From assembly GCA_025267735.1 (NCBI GenBank), contig CM046304.1:21207381-21271380 (forward strand): a stretch of DNA of 64,000 nucleotides. The letters run 5' to 3'. Numbering within the stretch: position 1 is the stretch's first letter; each line of letters starts with the position of its first letter. Positions 23,656 through 35,519 of this stretch are shown here, piece by piece. This DNA comes from Mactra quadrangularis. Taxonomy: Eukaryota; Mollusca; Bivalvia; Venerida; Mactridae. A program made the position numbers and the translations under genes. The notes beneath the pieces are model-generated. The model made no database searches, was not told the origin of the DNA, and was given only the letters and a program-made list of their open reading frames with translations.

Positions 23656-24602
23656 AAAAAAGAAAAATATTAGTTACGTAGTCTTTTGTTCATTATAGCC
23701 CCCTCCCCCAGCTAGAAATCCTTGATTTGCTAATGTTTCTCTCCCAATCGTATGGTACTGATAAATATACTTTCACAGCTTTTCATCGCAATGATCTCCA
23801 TTATTTTATTAGGTTCGACTAGTTAACAGAGCATATGACATTGTATGCGTATACATTTATATGTTCCTGTAATAATATATTCTTGTATGTGATTTTCGTC
23901 AAACTCATCATTAAAGAACAGTAATTTTTATTTCCAGTTTCTTTCAATAATTACCGCAAATTATTTCTTTTGAAACCGGGGTATAAACATTTCTAACTAG
24001 GTGGGCGTGGTTTTTATGTCAAATAGTTCCAACACTTTTTATCTACAGGTGTTGGTTTTGAGCATTTGGTATTTAGAAAACAGTTATATTTTATAAACAA
24101 TACGTTAACATTTACATTTAAGTCAATCCTAAGATAGAATAAGCAAATTTAATTTTAATTATATTCATTTGTGTATTACTACTTTCATCAAAAATCGGTT
24201 GGGATGAAATCGACGAAAATCGGTTGAGAAACATTGAATCCCGATAACGATAGTGGTAAGGGGCAGGTAATCCAGACTACCATTATTGCATTCGCCGTAT
24301 GTGACCGTATCGTTTCCGGACTGTGTTATTTCGGAAGATGTTCATTGGTGTACAATACAATGCATAATAAATTATGTACTTGATATCAAATAGTTCCAGC
24401 TTATTTTCTACTAGTTATAACTATCGTCAATGTTAAAATGTTAAATGCCAACCTATCAATGGTCACTGAATAAAACCAGACTATACGATATCCTGTAGTA
24501 ATGGAAACCACCATTATTAAGTCTTGACTGGTCAAGTTAAACAATGGATCTCTAGACTATTTGTGTTATTGAATGATGCAAAACCTTCTGCACCACGACT
24601 TA

Positions 24603-25003
24603 GGGCACATTCCGCAAGGCGATCGCTAGATAACGCTTTTTAGCATAAGAGGTATACGGAACGGTTTGCTTCAAGCTAGCAAATCCAAGTTGGCGACTTT
24701 CTCAAACATAAAGTTCAGAATTGTAACAAATAAAAAATATTCAAATCAATTAACACCATGATTAATCTATTTATCCGATTTGACGAGATATATGCATTAA
24801 ATGAAATATTTATCAGTATTCTTGAAAAACAAACACGTTCCCACAGTGGGCAGCCATTTTGAAAAAGGCAGAAACGATCCGAATGATACGGCTAGCAAGA
24901 AAAAAACTTGCTACGTATCGCTAGCTAGCGATTCGAACCTAGCAAACCGCTCCGTAGAAATCGCTACAAAGCGCTAGCTAGCGATCGCCTTGCGGAACGT
25001 GGC
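24603..25003. mobile_element. GGGCACGTTCC-family TIR element, long form
   Basis: Left end GGGCACATTCCGCAAGGCGA TCGCTAG is mirrored at the right end (CGATCGCCTTGCGGAACGTG). The interior carries GAAAAAGGCAGAAACG and AAACTTGCTACGTATCGCTA, shared with the copy ending at 30123. Confidence 0.75.
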
Positions 25004-27458
25004 ATTTGGCTTTAACTATGGTTCATGGTTCTATAGTCACGAAGGGAAACAGAAAACAAAAAGACAAGACTTGAACTTAATTGTTTATTTGTATTTAAAC
25101 ATTTGTAAATACACTTCTAATTTGATACAAACGAAATGCTTATATCTCAAATATAATATAACTACATTGTATTTATAAATGTATATAAAAATACATGCTT
25201 TCTGGTTGGCCAAAATGTAATATTACTATTTATAAATGTATGACCTAAAAAAGACACTTTCTGATTGGTCCATTTCCTCAATAAACGCGCTTTCTAAATA
25301 TGTTTTGTCACCAAGTTCTAAAACTATTAATTAATTTATTATGTAACATTTTAAGGAAAGTTTCAGCCTGTAAGCAGGCATATGTTGTGTAGCTTTAGAA
25401 ATAGAACAATCTGTAAACTTGATATTCAGTTACACAACTACGCATTTTGCCGCGGCAACACGTTTACATTTCAATTTGAAATCCACACATTTCAGCAAGC
25501 CTTCAGCCACATATAGACGACCAAATCCTAAAATCTAAATTCTAACACTCAGTAATGTTTCGGTAGGGTTAGGTAAATGGATGAATAAATAAATACATGT
25601 AAATGAACTATAATGCTAGTCTACGTTAATGGCATGACATGACATTGGAAACGAAAGGAAAAAGAAAGGATGATACAAATTTCAGAAAAGTTATAGAATT
25701 TTATGACCATTTATAATTGATAAATTTCCAATACTCCGGCGATCAAAAACGCATCGGGTTACTTTCAGGGTTCCGAAATTAATTATCTACGTAGGAATTT
25801 AAAGATATCATTGTAATACTGTTTTGAATTATTCTTAACTATGTATATGATTAAATATAGATATTTAAACCACCATGCGGATATTTCTAACGATGAATAC
25901 ATGGGAAATTAATTAATTAATACGCTGTATTATAATGAATGAAACCACCACCATTCTAGAACTACTTTCACTGCAAACATCTACTTCTACGACTAATCTA
26001 CTGTGACTAATTTCTACGAACACTGCAAACAACTAAGACTACTTTTCACGGCAAACAATGACTATACTATATTACTACTCTACGGGTCTACTTTCTAATG
26101 GACTACTTTTTCTACGGAACTACTTTTCTACTTAAACTGCAAACAGGCTAAGTCTACATTCACGGCAAATACAACGGTTTTAATAAGGATTTAATGGTAT
26201 ATATGTGGCTTCTTACAAGCAGAATGCATGAAAACTATGCTGAACAGGTTAAAAATGCTTCAGGGACTACTTTTTGGCGTATAAATACAGTTATATATCT
26301 TTGTTACTATAAATAACTATCACACTCAAAGACAGCTAGTGAGATTCTTTCATTAAATAGAAACAAACCACACGCATGTTACATCAAAACTAATACCAAC
26401 CAAAACTAAATCAACCAAAACTTTAACACAAGGAACCTTATTTTTGAAAACATTATCCGCATTTAGCAAAATTTAATGTTAAAGATGCGTACCGAAGCGT
26501 ACCGTAGTCTATCGGTACCAATTACTGAATATAGCCGCTACCGGAACAAAACCGATAGGCACTGTGTCGTACCATATCAAAACAAATCCGCAATTCAATT
26601 GACTGCGAACCGCTATTAAAAGCTACAATGATTGGCTATCGTAAAAATAATTGAGCGCAGTAATAATAGAGTTTTGGTCAGCACAAACTATAAATGTACA
26701 TGTTATATATCTTTCACGGCAAATTTCATATTAACAGTTCCCACTCATAACAAAATAAAATCTAATGTATTTACAAAAACAAAATGAAAAAAATATCTAT
26801 AAAAATAAATACAACTATAAAATATATCACAGTTTTGCTTGAGCAATTTAGGTGTACTACCAAAATAATGTACAATTGATTTTACTATTTACACAAATAA
26901 AAAATCATGGAAAAATAACATCATGTAACATAGTCCACAGATGATAATTTTGAAAGCAACATCACGTGAAAAAGTCAGCAGATGATAATTTTGAAAACAA
27001 CATCTCGTGGCATAGTCCAATGATGATAATTTTGAAAATAACACCACGTGACATAGGCAGCAGATGATAATTTTGAGTAATATGATAATTAAAAAATGCA
27101 CGAGGAAAAGGTTCGTATATGAGTAAATGTAAAATCAAGTTTTAAACACGACAAGGGAGATCACTCAGAAAGATAAATCACAAAAGCGATAGAGACTAGT
27201 AGAAAAGCACAGTGTTTATACAACGTGACATTTTGTGGTCAATGTGGGTGAAAATAACAATCAAATGACCCTCAGAACAGGTTTTTTTTCATAACTTTAA
27301 CGAAATCTGTAACAAAAAGTCACGAGGTACAGACACTGCGATAATTAATAGGCAAATATAAAAACTTTCAAAACAAAAAATATAACTTGTATGTACATGT
27401 AGACTATTTATATAGTATATGAATAAAATGTATTTATGTATTATGAATAGCCAATCTT
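25004..27458. other. Intergenic region, no gene seen
   Basis: Very AT-rich. Holds a degenerate ACTACTTT/CACTGCAAACA interspersed repeat (about 25945-26170) and the 41-bp tandem repeat below. The 3' UTR of paralogue copy 2 must begin at the right end. Confidence 0.4.
26905..27080. repeat. 41-bp tandem repeat, four units
   Basis: ATGATAATTTTGAAAACAAC ATC(A/T)CGTG.CATAGTC.. recurs with a 41-bp step (ATGATAA at 26941, 26982, 27023 and 27064). Confidence 0.85.
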
Positions 27459-27664
27459 TTATATTCCTTTGACTACTTTCAGTTTATCATACAGCCATCC
27501 TATTTCACCGACTTGTCCATTTTTAGCTTTAGGGAATTCAGCTCCCGGTGGTGCACGATTAAGATAACCCATCTGACTCGTTATCTCAGAGGAATTGTCT
27601 GCCTCCCCTACTACAAGAAATTCGTGTTCTGTTTTTACACGGTGGTCACGTAGTCCACTTGGAC
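27459..27664 (-). CDS. Copy 2 last exon
   Basis: Acceptor CATTTCAG to TAA at 27461-27459, 206 nt. Carries the conserved PSGLRDHR, GYLNRAPP and GEIGWLY segments. Confidence 0.72.
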
Positions 27665-28323
27665 CTGAAATGAGACAAGTTATAATTATGTCATTACACA
27701 TGTTCATTATCACAAGTTTCTTAAAGTTGTCCATTCGGAACACCTAGGAGATCGTCTACGCAGATATGCATCGTATATCATTAGATGGGAAAGTAGTTGT
27801 TCAAGCGTGACATCTCATTTTACTATAACTAAAATGGCATATGTTATCCTCCTTTGATTTGTTCACAGACGTACATAGTCTAGCATTGCCACACTCACTA
27901 GGTAGTGCTGTTGACCGAGCATTGAGATGGCTAATTAAACGAAACGTTGACGTAGTTTCACTAAGAGGAATTTCTGAAGTACAAAATTGATCAAAATGTA
28001 ACGAACAAATGGTCAAATGATAGTTCGATTGCATTTAATTTTGACTTATAAAGATAATGCTAAAATTTCTGGTTTCATTAAGATCCGGAGTTTAGGTTCC
28101 GGATTTTGGCTCCGGATGTTTAAGTTTTGGTTTATTTGAAGTCCGGTTCATTACAGTTTTATAGTACTCTTTGTGGGTTACCTGTATAGATGACTGGACC
28201 TTGATACGCGGTCCATGATTTATGTGCAGGGGTCACCGGGGTAGCACGTGCTGTCATCTGAGTTCTTTCAGTTCTTTCAGTCATGTGACTTATTGTACTG
28301 TGAGTTGATTTAGGTCGATCCAT
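27459..28323 (-). CDS. Small ciliary/sperm-type protein, copy 2 (paralogue)
   Basis: Two coding exons, 28323-28182 and 27664-27459, joined in phase 1 exactly where copy 1 is joined. The predicted protein is 115 residues. The Thr/Ser-rich start (MDRPKSTHSTISHMTERTER) is followed by KSWTAYQGPVIYTG, then PSGLRDHRVK, FLVVGE, GYLNRAPPGAEFPK and VGEIGWLYDK. Position by position this matches copy 1: WAPYSG/WTAYQG, TGPDGNRDYRP/TGPSGLRDHRV, YISRAPS/YLNRAPP, GEIGWFY/GEIGWLY. The ATG at 28323 has purines at -3 and +4. The exon extends 5' to an acceptor at 28367-28365 and stays open there, so an upstream 5' UTR or coding exon probably exists but was not found. Confidence 0.7.
27795..27925. repeat. Dispersed repeat, copy 1
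   Basis: GTTCAAGCGTGA, CATTTTACTATAACTA, GGCATATGTTATCCTCCTTT, CACACTCACTAGGTAG. Aligned with 47785-47920. Lies in the intron of paralogue copy 2. Confidence 0.6.
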
Positions 28324-28364
28324 TTTTTGTTCTGAGGTGACAGAATAAGTTGAAATAGTATGAT
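28182..28364 (-). CDS. Copy 2 exon with start codon
   Basis: Acceptor TATTTCAG at 28367-28365 and donor GTAACC after 28182. Likely 5' UTR plus coding from ATG at 28323. If the chain instead continues from an upstream exon, the in-frame residues before the Met are HTISTYSVTSEQK. Confidence 0.62.
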
Positions 28365-28814
28365 CTGAAATAAATAAACAAATAATGACATTTTGTAGCC
28401 AATGGTTCGCGCTTAGCAACCGTTTCCAATCCCTGGTCTTCGAACTTCTGATTTTGCTCTTTCAATCTACCTGGGAAACACACTACACGGATCCGGAATT
28501 CAAATATTGGTTCTCTTTCCTGTGGTACAAACACAATTTCACCGTTACAATGAAAATACGTATGTGTAAACAAAACAATATGATTTTATCGAATTTCTCA
28601 AGTAATAGAGAGGATTAATTACGGACTTTATATAAGGACATTTTTTCTTCTGAAATTAGACATTTAGGACTTTAAAATTGTCAAAAGTCGTAAGATTATG
28701 CAATAGCCAATGTAATCTAAATAGCGGAACTCTACTGAATATACGATTCAATTCAATCGTATTATCATTGACCATGGATATATCGTTTTACTTTTAATGA
28801 TATAACTCCCTGTG

Positions 28815-29055
28815 GTTCTTTTCACAAAAATTTTACGACGAAAATTCGTCGTAAGTTAAAAGAAGCGAACATTCAAAATACGATAATGTCATATCAATCC
28901 ACAATACTCATGAATTATGTAAGTTATCGTACACCTTTTGAACATGATATCATGATTTTTTATAAATTCATCAACCTTCGGTTCTTTTACATGTAAATTT
29001 ATCAAATTGACTTACAATGATGATTTGTCATAAGAACTTTTGTGAAAATGGTCAC
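28815..29055. mobile_element. TTTTCACAAAA TIR element, copy 1
   Basis: Left end TTCTTTTCACAAAAATTTTA CGACG, right end CATAAGAACTTTTGTGAAAA TGG. A related pair of ends bounds 52962-53205. The left arm includes a small hairpin (CGACGAAAATTCGTCG). Confidence 0.5.
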
Positions 29056-29859
29056 TAGTAAGCATATTATCAAAAATGTTACGACAATATTACGATATAT
29101 TATAGAAGGACGTACGACTAAAATCGGTCGCAAGTCCGTTGTTAATACGCCCATGGGCCTTAGAGACCCCTAATTCAAATGTGCACCAGGGCAAGTTAGT
29201 CCTTATACATGGAGTAACAAATCTCCAAAACAAAAAACAAACTTACTTTTATTTCTAAAAAATGAATATAAAAAAGAAATATTAAACATATATACGCTTA
29301 CTTGATGAAAATGTATCCAAAATTTAAGTAATTTTTATTTACATTGCTATGCCATTAAATGACGACACGAACTTTAGCCAACCAAGGGCTTACTTAAGAA
29401 TGAAAAAATCAAAATCTCTCCACCTTAAGTCTCAGTGATATACTAAACTTAAAACTATAATAGATATATATGTATTTTATTAATATACAGTTTAAGATAG
29501 CATACAAATCGAGGTTTTAAATGTCCTCGTGAAATTTAATCCGATTGACATACTGCTATTGTTAAGGCGGTATTGAATAAAACAGAGCGCACTTGTACAA
29601 AATATTTTTTCAATAAAATTGCAAAGGCGAGTGGCCCCGACACTAAATAATTAATAGTAAACCTTTCAACAACAAATACCAGTTTCTATTAACAGCAATG
29701 ATTATGAGTTCATTAATTCTTTTGAATTGTTTCTATACAAATCAATTGATTTATATTATTATGTTTGGACATTTATTTTGGCATGATCGAGAGAGTGCCA
29801 TTGGCGAAGCCATTTTTGAATGGTACCAACAAGACCGAAAGTACGCATATTTTTTTTAA

Positions 29860-30123
29860 CTTACGCATTACAAACTTGAAAAATATTGGCGAAATATATG
29901 CATTAAATGAAATATATATATCAATAGTCTTGAAAAAGAAACACATTTCCACAGGGAACAGCATTTTGAAAAGGGCAGAAACGTTCCGAATGATACTGCT
30001 AGCAAGAAAAAAAAACTTGCTACGTATCGCTAGCTAGCGATTCAACTTGCTCGATCGTAGCAGATTGTTCCGTAGGAGATCGCTACCTAGCGATACAAAG
30101 CGCTCGCCTTGTGGAACGTGCCC
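29860..30123. mobile_element. GGGCACGTTCC-family element, right part
   Basis: Homologous to 24780-25003: GAAATATATGCATTAAATGA, GGGCAGAAACGTTCCGAATG, AACTTGCTACGTATCGCTAG, ending CGCCTTGTGGAACGTGCCC. The left terminus was not located. Confidence 0.65.
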
Positions 30124-30170
30124 TAACTTTTGAGCACCGTTTTATGATACCATTTTCATCTAATTACATT

Positions 30171-30308
30171 GGGCACGTTCCGGCGATCGCTAGCTAGCGC
30201 TTCGTCCCCTGGTACCCTCGATTTGGTGTCACATAGTAAATACTTTTGGTGCAAGAAAGGTACCAGAGGACGAAGCGCTATCTAGCGATTTCCTTGCGGA
30301 ACGTGCCC
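30171..30308. mobile_element. GGGCACGTTCC-family foldback, short form
   Basis: 138 bp, GGGCACGTTCCGGCGATCGC TAGCTAGCGCTTCGTCC at the left, mirrored by GGACGAAGCGCTATCTAGCG ATTTCCTTGCGGAACGTGCCC at the right, with CTGGTACCCTCGATTTG inside. Lies only 47 bp from the preceding family member. Confidence 0.8.
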
Positions 30309-30736
30309 ATGGTCAATGACTTTTATCGTTTTTGCAGACTTTGACATAGTCACAAAAAGTGTTTATTTATTGTATTTTAATGATTACTTTTGTACATGAC
30401 TGTTTATATATTAAATCAGAGTGAAAAAAGTTCCAATATTTATAAACCCAATAGTAATATTTTGAAAAGAGTAAAATTTCTATTTTGTACCAATATCAAA
30501 TACAAACAAACTTTGAATAAAACTTTCAATATGGACCAAACAAGTAGATCTACAATAACTGTTAATTAATGTAAGGTTATCTGACGGTCAGTTGACAAGT
30601 AAGTGACCAATCAATTAAATGTAAAAGTAACATGTCCAAGAAAATTGGTTAGGCAAGTCGGTCGCCGAATAAATCCAAATAGCAAGTGTTGATACGCGAT
30701 TTAAAATCCAAAGATATTAATTACATTTGTAAAATA

Positions 30737-31029
30737 CCCAGGATCGGTAGCGCAGTTGGTAGCGCGCCTGGATTTCGAGTCTAGTGTCCCGAAGGGGATA
30801 CGTGTTCAAATCCCTCACGGAGAGGTTATACCCTTCCATGAAAATTTGATAGTCATGTCAATTTTACTCTATTAATAAGGTATATGGAGAAGTTTCTGGC
30901 CTTGTTAAAGGGTAGGTGAGTACTGGTTATAGACAAGGGTCCAGTAAAGCTAGATTAGGAGCGCTGGAGGCCGTAAAAAACTAAAAAATGATTTGACATG
31001 GTGTTAAACCCAGTATAAATAATAATAAA
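30737..31029 (+). mobile_element. SINE family A, full-length copy
   Basis: tRNA-like head GGTAGCGCAGTTGGTAGCGC and a slightly decayed B-box (TGTTCAAATCCC), complete body, and tail GGTGTTAAACCCAGTATAAA. Confidence 0.85.
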
Positions 31030-31867
31030 ACATTTGTAATTCTCTAACCAGCTACGCCGTGTTTTTAAGCTGAGATTGTTAGGTTGATATGATAGAAGTG
31101 ATTAAACGGCCCGACAAGTTTTTAAACTTAACCATTGTTGAAGTGGCTCAAATTGGTTAACAATAAGAATCAAAACCCCACTTAGAGTATTAAATCTGAA
31201 GAGGTTTACTATTTGTAATGTCAAATACATGTTGCTATCAATTGAATAAAAATTTAACCTTTGTTAATACGCAATGCTATAATACTAACAAATATTAGTC
31301 ACACTATTGCATACAATATCACAATGCAAAATATTTTTTTCACCTCCATGCATGAAAGAGTGGTTTGGTTCACTGTCTTCAAATTGACCATATAGAGGAT
31401 GTAAATAGGCACAATACGCCTGTTATCCGATCCAATGTATACAATAAAATTGGTATTAAATTAAATCACTGTCTTCAAATGACTGTAACCTCTCACAACT
31501 CACTGATAGAGGTCCATTAGTTATAGCCTTGTATTGTATCGCCAACAGTTACATGTAGTGTGAGAAGGAAGGTAGTAGCTTACAGGGAACGGAAGTCCAA
31601 TATTTTTTTATTTACTTTATTTTGTCATGTTCGGTTTTACGCTGCATATTGTATGGCATTCGGAACAACCTCTGCGATGCTCTACGAAGATATACAGTCA
31701 CGGAAATTTTTAATCGGCCACCCAATTTATTCCTTATTTTCAAATAATAGAAATTAACTAAGGGCTATTATGGTAGTATTTTTCAAAGTACAATATACAT
31801 GTATCAGGTATAGTCCAGACAAAGTCATATTATCATATTCCCAATAGTCCGAAAGATCACATACGTC

Positions 31868-32087
31868 ATATCACGGCGGTCAGCCAACCTACTCACCGTT
31901 CCAGGAAATGCAAATCTCTGCATGTTTCTGTTAACAAGTTACTAGGACCATACTTCTGCCAATGACTGACAACTTTCCTACATGATTTAGAATTAGTGGT
32001 AGGAGGGGAAACCCGCCCGGGAATCGAACCAACAAACCTTCGAACAGTGGACTTGTGTGCTACACCAACTGCGCTAGCCGGGCAGCT
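31868..32087 (-). mobile_element. SINE family B, copy
   Basis: CACGGCGGTCAGCCAACCTA, GACTGACAACTTTCCTACAT and the head GCCCGGCTAGCGCAGTTGG on the minus strand. An internal stretch of body (CATGACC.. CCACGAAAGTA) is deleted. Confidence 0.8.
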
Positions 32088-32119
32088 ACATTATGCTGAT
32101 TCCGGACAAAAGTTTTAAA

Positions 32120-32415
32120 TAATTCTGCACGCAAGTCAACTGATCGAGGGGACGTGAGTTCGATTCCCGGGCGGGGCATACTTTCGTGGAGCATGGTCAT
32201 GAAGTTATTTCTACGGCCATTCTCCCTCCTACCAATGATTTTTAATAATGTAGGGCAGTTGTCAGTCACTGACGAACGTATGCGCTTAGTAGTTGGTTAA
32301 CAGCTAAATCCAGAGATTTAGCCTTTCCAGGAGGAGTGAATAGGTTGACTGACCGCCGTTATATGACCTAGCATTGTGTTGCTACGGCGTTATTTGAACT
32401 AAACAAACAAACGAA
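32120..32415 (+). mobile_element. SINE family B, copy in inverse orientation
   Basis: GAGTTCGATTCCCGGGCGGG, CATACTTTCGTGGAGCATGG, GGGCAGTTGTCAGTCACTGA, and tail GTTGCTACGGCGTTATTTGA with AACAAACAAACG. It forms a head-to-head pair with the preceding copy. Confidence 0.85.
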
Positions 32416-33367
32416 TAATTCTGCCAAATACAGTGTACGACGTTATTTATAAAAACGTGTCAGCAAACTTTGAAGTCGGCTAAGTTTGAAATAACAACCC
32501 AACCATAAAATAAGGTGCGCTTAGTTCTTTGATTAGAGATTATTTTTTACAAAAATGAAAACATTTATGTGCTCGTTCATAAATTGTAAGTAAAAACGAT
32601 CCATAAATCAAAGTTAAATGAAACTAAAAAGAATTTTAATGCTTAACATGCTTAATACAATGGATTAAATCTAAGCGTTGGTCTAAAATATTTACGAATG
32701 AATGACAAATGGGAATCGGTGTTGAACATATAAACTTGACAGTCAATGAAATTATCCATGTAATAAAATAGGGTAGGGTATATAATATTATATAAATATT
32801 TTAACGTCGATATTTAGTATTACACTCAAACTTGATTCAATGGTCGACTGTAGTAGTTTTTTCTGATTTGCCCAACAAAGCAAACTACGAGCTGATAGAA
32901 CCATGTTATTTAAACGGTGCTGTATTAGCAAAAGGAGAAACCCCACTTTTGGCAAACCATATTAAAGCATGTTCGGCAAATCAACCACCTAAACCTGATA
33001 TGAATTACATCGGGACTCATTTCAAAATTTGACCCATTTTAGGTCTCAAACTCAAAGTTTCAGGGGTGCATAGTTCACACTCCGGGGTATGCACATACTG
33101 CAAACATTTGTATAAAAACCAAAATCATTCCATTCCATGTTATTTGAATAAACAATGTATGATACAACATGAAATTCACTACACTCACAATACTCGTACA
33201 ATCTCTTTTATTCAACGCAATATTCATATTCATAAACTCGTGAGAGTTTTCAGATTGATCATTATGTTCATACATGACATGAACATAATTCATAGTTCGG
33301 AATCATGGGTTAAATATTCTTATGACTGTGACCACATACCTTTATAATCACAAATGGTGTTAAATTC

Positions 33368-33665
33368 ATAGGTGGATCTAGCGGGGGATGGGTTCAGGGG
33401 GTCCGGAACCCATTCCCCCCTGGAATTTCTACAATTTACCTATCCATAAGTATATTTTTTACTGTAAGTCATTTTTAAGTAGTGTGAATCTATTTTTCTC
33501 GGTGCTTAGCATATATTTAATGGTTATGTAGTTTTTATTATTAATATGTTGCATTGTTCTGTAAGAAGTGTATAATGTGGTCGTGGTTCGAAAGATTGGA
33601 CCCCCCCCCCCTAGACAAATTTCGGATCCCCCCTTAAAAAAATCCTGGATCCACTTCTGAAATTG
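33368..33665. mobile_element. Possible MITE with GGTGGATC ends
   Basis: AGGTGGATCTAGCGGGGG at the left and ATCCTGGATCCACTTCTG at the right are imperfect inverted ends. The right part has a C-homopolymer (33600-33612) and an open frame reading KWIQDFFKGGS, typical of repeat-derived reading rather than a gene. Confidence 0.4.
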
Positions 33666-34456
33666 GATGTTCAATTAAAAAAACAAGAAAAAATAAATTC
33701 GCTAATGAGCTATTTATATGTTTTTTGATAAATAAGAGAAATTGTATAGTGAATATATTGAACTTTATGTTATATAATACATTCCATATAAGCTAATATG
33801 ATGTTATTTAGTGCCTGAATTTACAAACCATCTGTCTGTACTCATTCACAGATTTCAACTTAAAGATCAGCGTTCTTCTATAACTATCAAAATTGTATGG
33901 AAATATTTTTTAAGCAGGAAATCAGTGACTTGATAATGAAAAACTTAGTACAAATTGACATACAATTACAAATGATGGTGTTTCGTGTAGTAAAAATATA
34001 CCTCGTATGTCACGGTAATGGTATAGACAATTTCAGTGCATTTTTGTGACCTTTATTGTAAATTTCCTGCAATCTATAGGTCAGTTTGTACTAAGATATT
34101 ACGACTAAATGATTTGACACAATTACAGACACTGAATTGTATTTTAAAGTAAAGAAAAATCTTAACAAATTGTGTGAACTAATACCTTTAAAGCTTATTT
34201 TATATGATTTTCCTGTCTGGTTGTAGTTCGACTGTATATGAAATATATTACCTATTGAAATAAAATGATTAGTAAACGCACGAGTCAATAATCGAGTATT
34301 TGCAATTACATAAGTGGCATCATAAATAAAAATGTTTAAATATAAATACAAGTAATTAAATATGATAGCATGTCCTCGTTGTTGAAATACAATATTTCAG
34401 ACATTGTGAGTGACACTATATATTTGAACAAATAGTGTTTGCTACGGTGGCAAAGA

Positions 34457-35061
34457 TACGGTGGCATTGAGGTGACATGGAAATATATTTTATTTTTTAC
34501 GTGGCCACGTAAAAGCTTTACGTGACCACGCAGTAGCTATTACGTGGCCACGTAATAGCTTTACGTGGCCACGCAGTAGCTATTACGTGCGCACGTAATA
34601 GCGTTTACGTGGCCACGTAATAGCTTTACGTGCGCACGTAAAGCTATTACGTGGCCACGTAAACGTTATTGCGTGCGCACGTAAAAGCTACTGCGTGGCC
34701 ACGTAAATCTATTACGTGGCCACGTAATGTTTAAATATATCGCCATGTCACCTCTATGCCACCGTACATAGAGGTGACATGGATGAATATTTAAAATTTA
34801 CGCACGCACGCAATAACGTTTACGTGGCCATGCAGTAGCTTTACGTGCGCACACAATAACGTTTACGTAAAGCTATTGTGTAGCCACGTAAACATTATTG
34901 CGTATGCACGTAAAAGATACTGCGTGCGCCCGTAAAGCTATTACGTTGCCACGTAAACGTTATTGCGTGCGCACGTAATAGCTACGGCTTGGCCAGGTAA
35001 ACGTTATTGCGTACGCACGTAAATTTTAAACATTTCTCCATGTCACCTCTATGCCACCATA
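34457..35061. mobile_element. Double foldback made of ACGTGGCCACGT palindromes
   Basis: Two adjoining units, 34457-34766 and 34767-35061, each bounded by inverted copies of GGCATAGAGGTGACATGG. Between the ends are many 20-22-bp units of the type TTACGTGGCCACGTAATAGC or TTACGTGCGCACGTAA, whose cores ACGTGGCCACGT and ACGTGCGCACGT are self-complementary. The left unit keeps the outermost TACGGTGGCAT on both sides; the right unit lacks it on its left. Confidence 0.8.
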
Positions 35062-35519
35062 GTTTGCTGATATTTTCGAGTTAATTCTAATTTCGCGGTA
35101 TAACTGATTTAGATAACGAAAACATTTAGCATCATGTTTTAAATTAAACCAAAAATTGAAGCCGAATTGTAAAAGTACATACAGTATATATATTTATTTC
35201 ATATTATTCAAATAATATAATGAAAAATTATATGCATTAGTTTCACGTATTTGGTAATTTGACGAGCTAAAAGAATTCACCGAGTTTCGCGCAAATTGAA
35301 CTCCTTGTCTACGCATTATGAACTCGCTACGGAAAATTTAAGTTTCATAGTATGAAAAACGTACATGATATGTGCAGGTTGGAGTACACATGAGGTTCGT
35401 ACCGAGAACTCTGAACTCGGAAATGTTTAGGCAATAATAATACAGTTATGAGACGTTGAAATAAAGTAATATTACGAAATTTGGATGCTAGGTGGTCAAA
35501 AGATAATATTTTTGTTGTG

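Larger units (their letters stand above)
19736..24242. mobile_element. Mutator-like/foldback element, 4.5 kb, non-autonomous
   Basis: The left end GGGATTCAATGTTTCTCAAC continuing CGATTTTCGTCGATTTCATC CCAACCGATTTTT is exactly mirrored at the right end (24180-24242), and ATGAAAGTAGT follows on both sides. The sequences just outside are identical 9-mers, GATAACGAT, at 19727-19735 and 24243-24251. A 9-bp duplication with long inverted ends is the pattern of Mutator-like elements; the family assignment is inferred from this alone. The inside has two head-to-head arrays of a 35-bp monomer and no transposase-sized ORF, so it would depend on an enzyme encoded elsewhere. Confidence 0.8.

Noticed and set aside
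32832..33032. Possible exon or short gene
   Set aside because: Composition looks protein-like, but no family, no good acceptor/donor pair and no partner exon were found.
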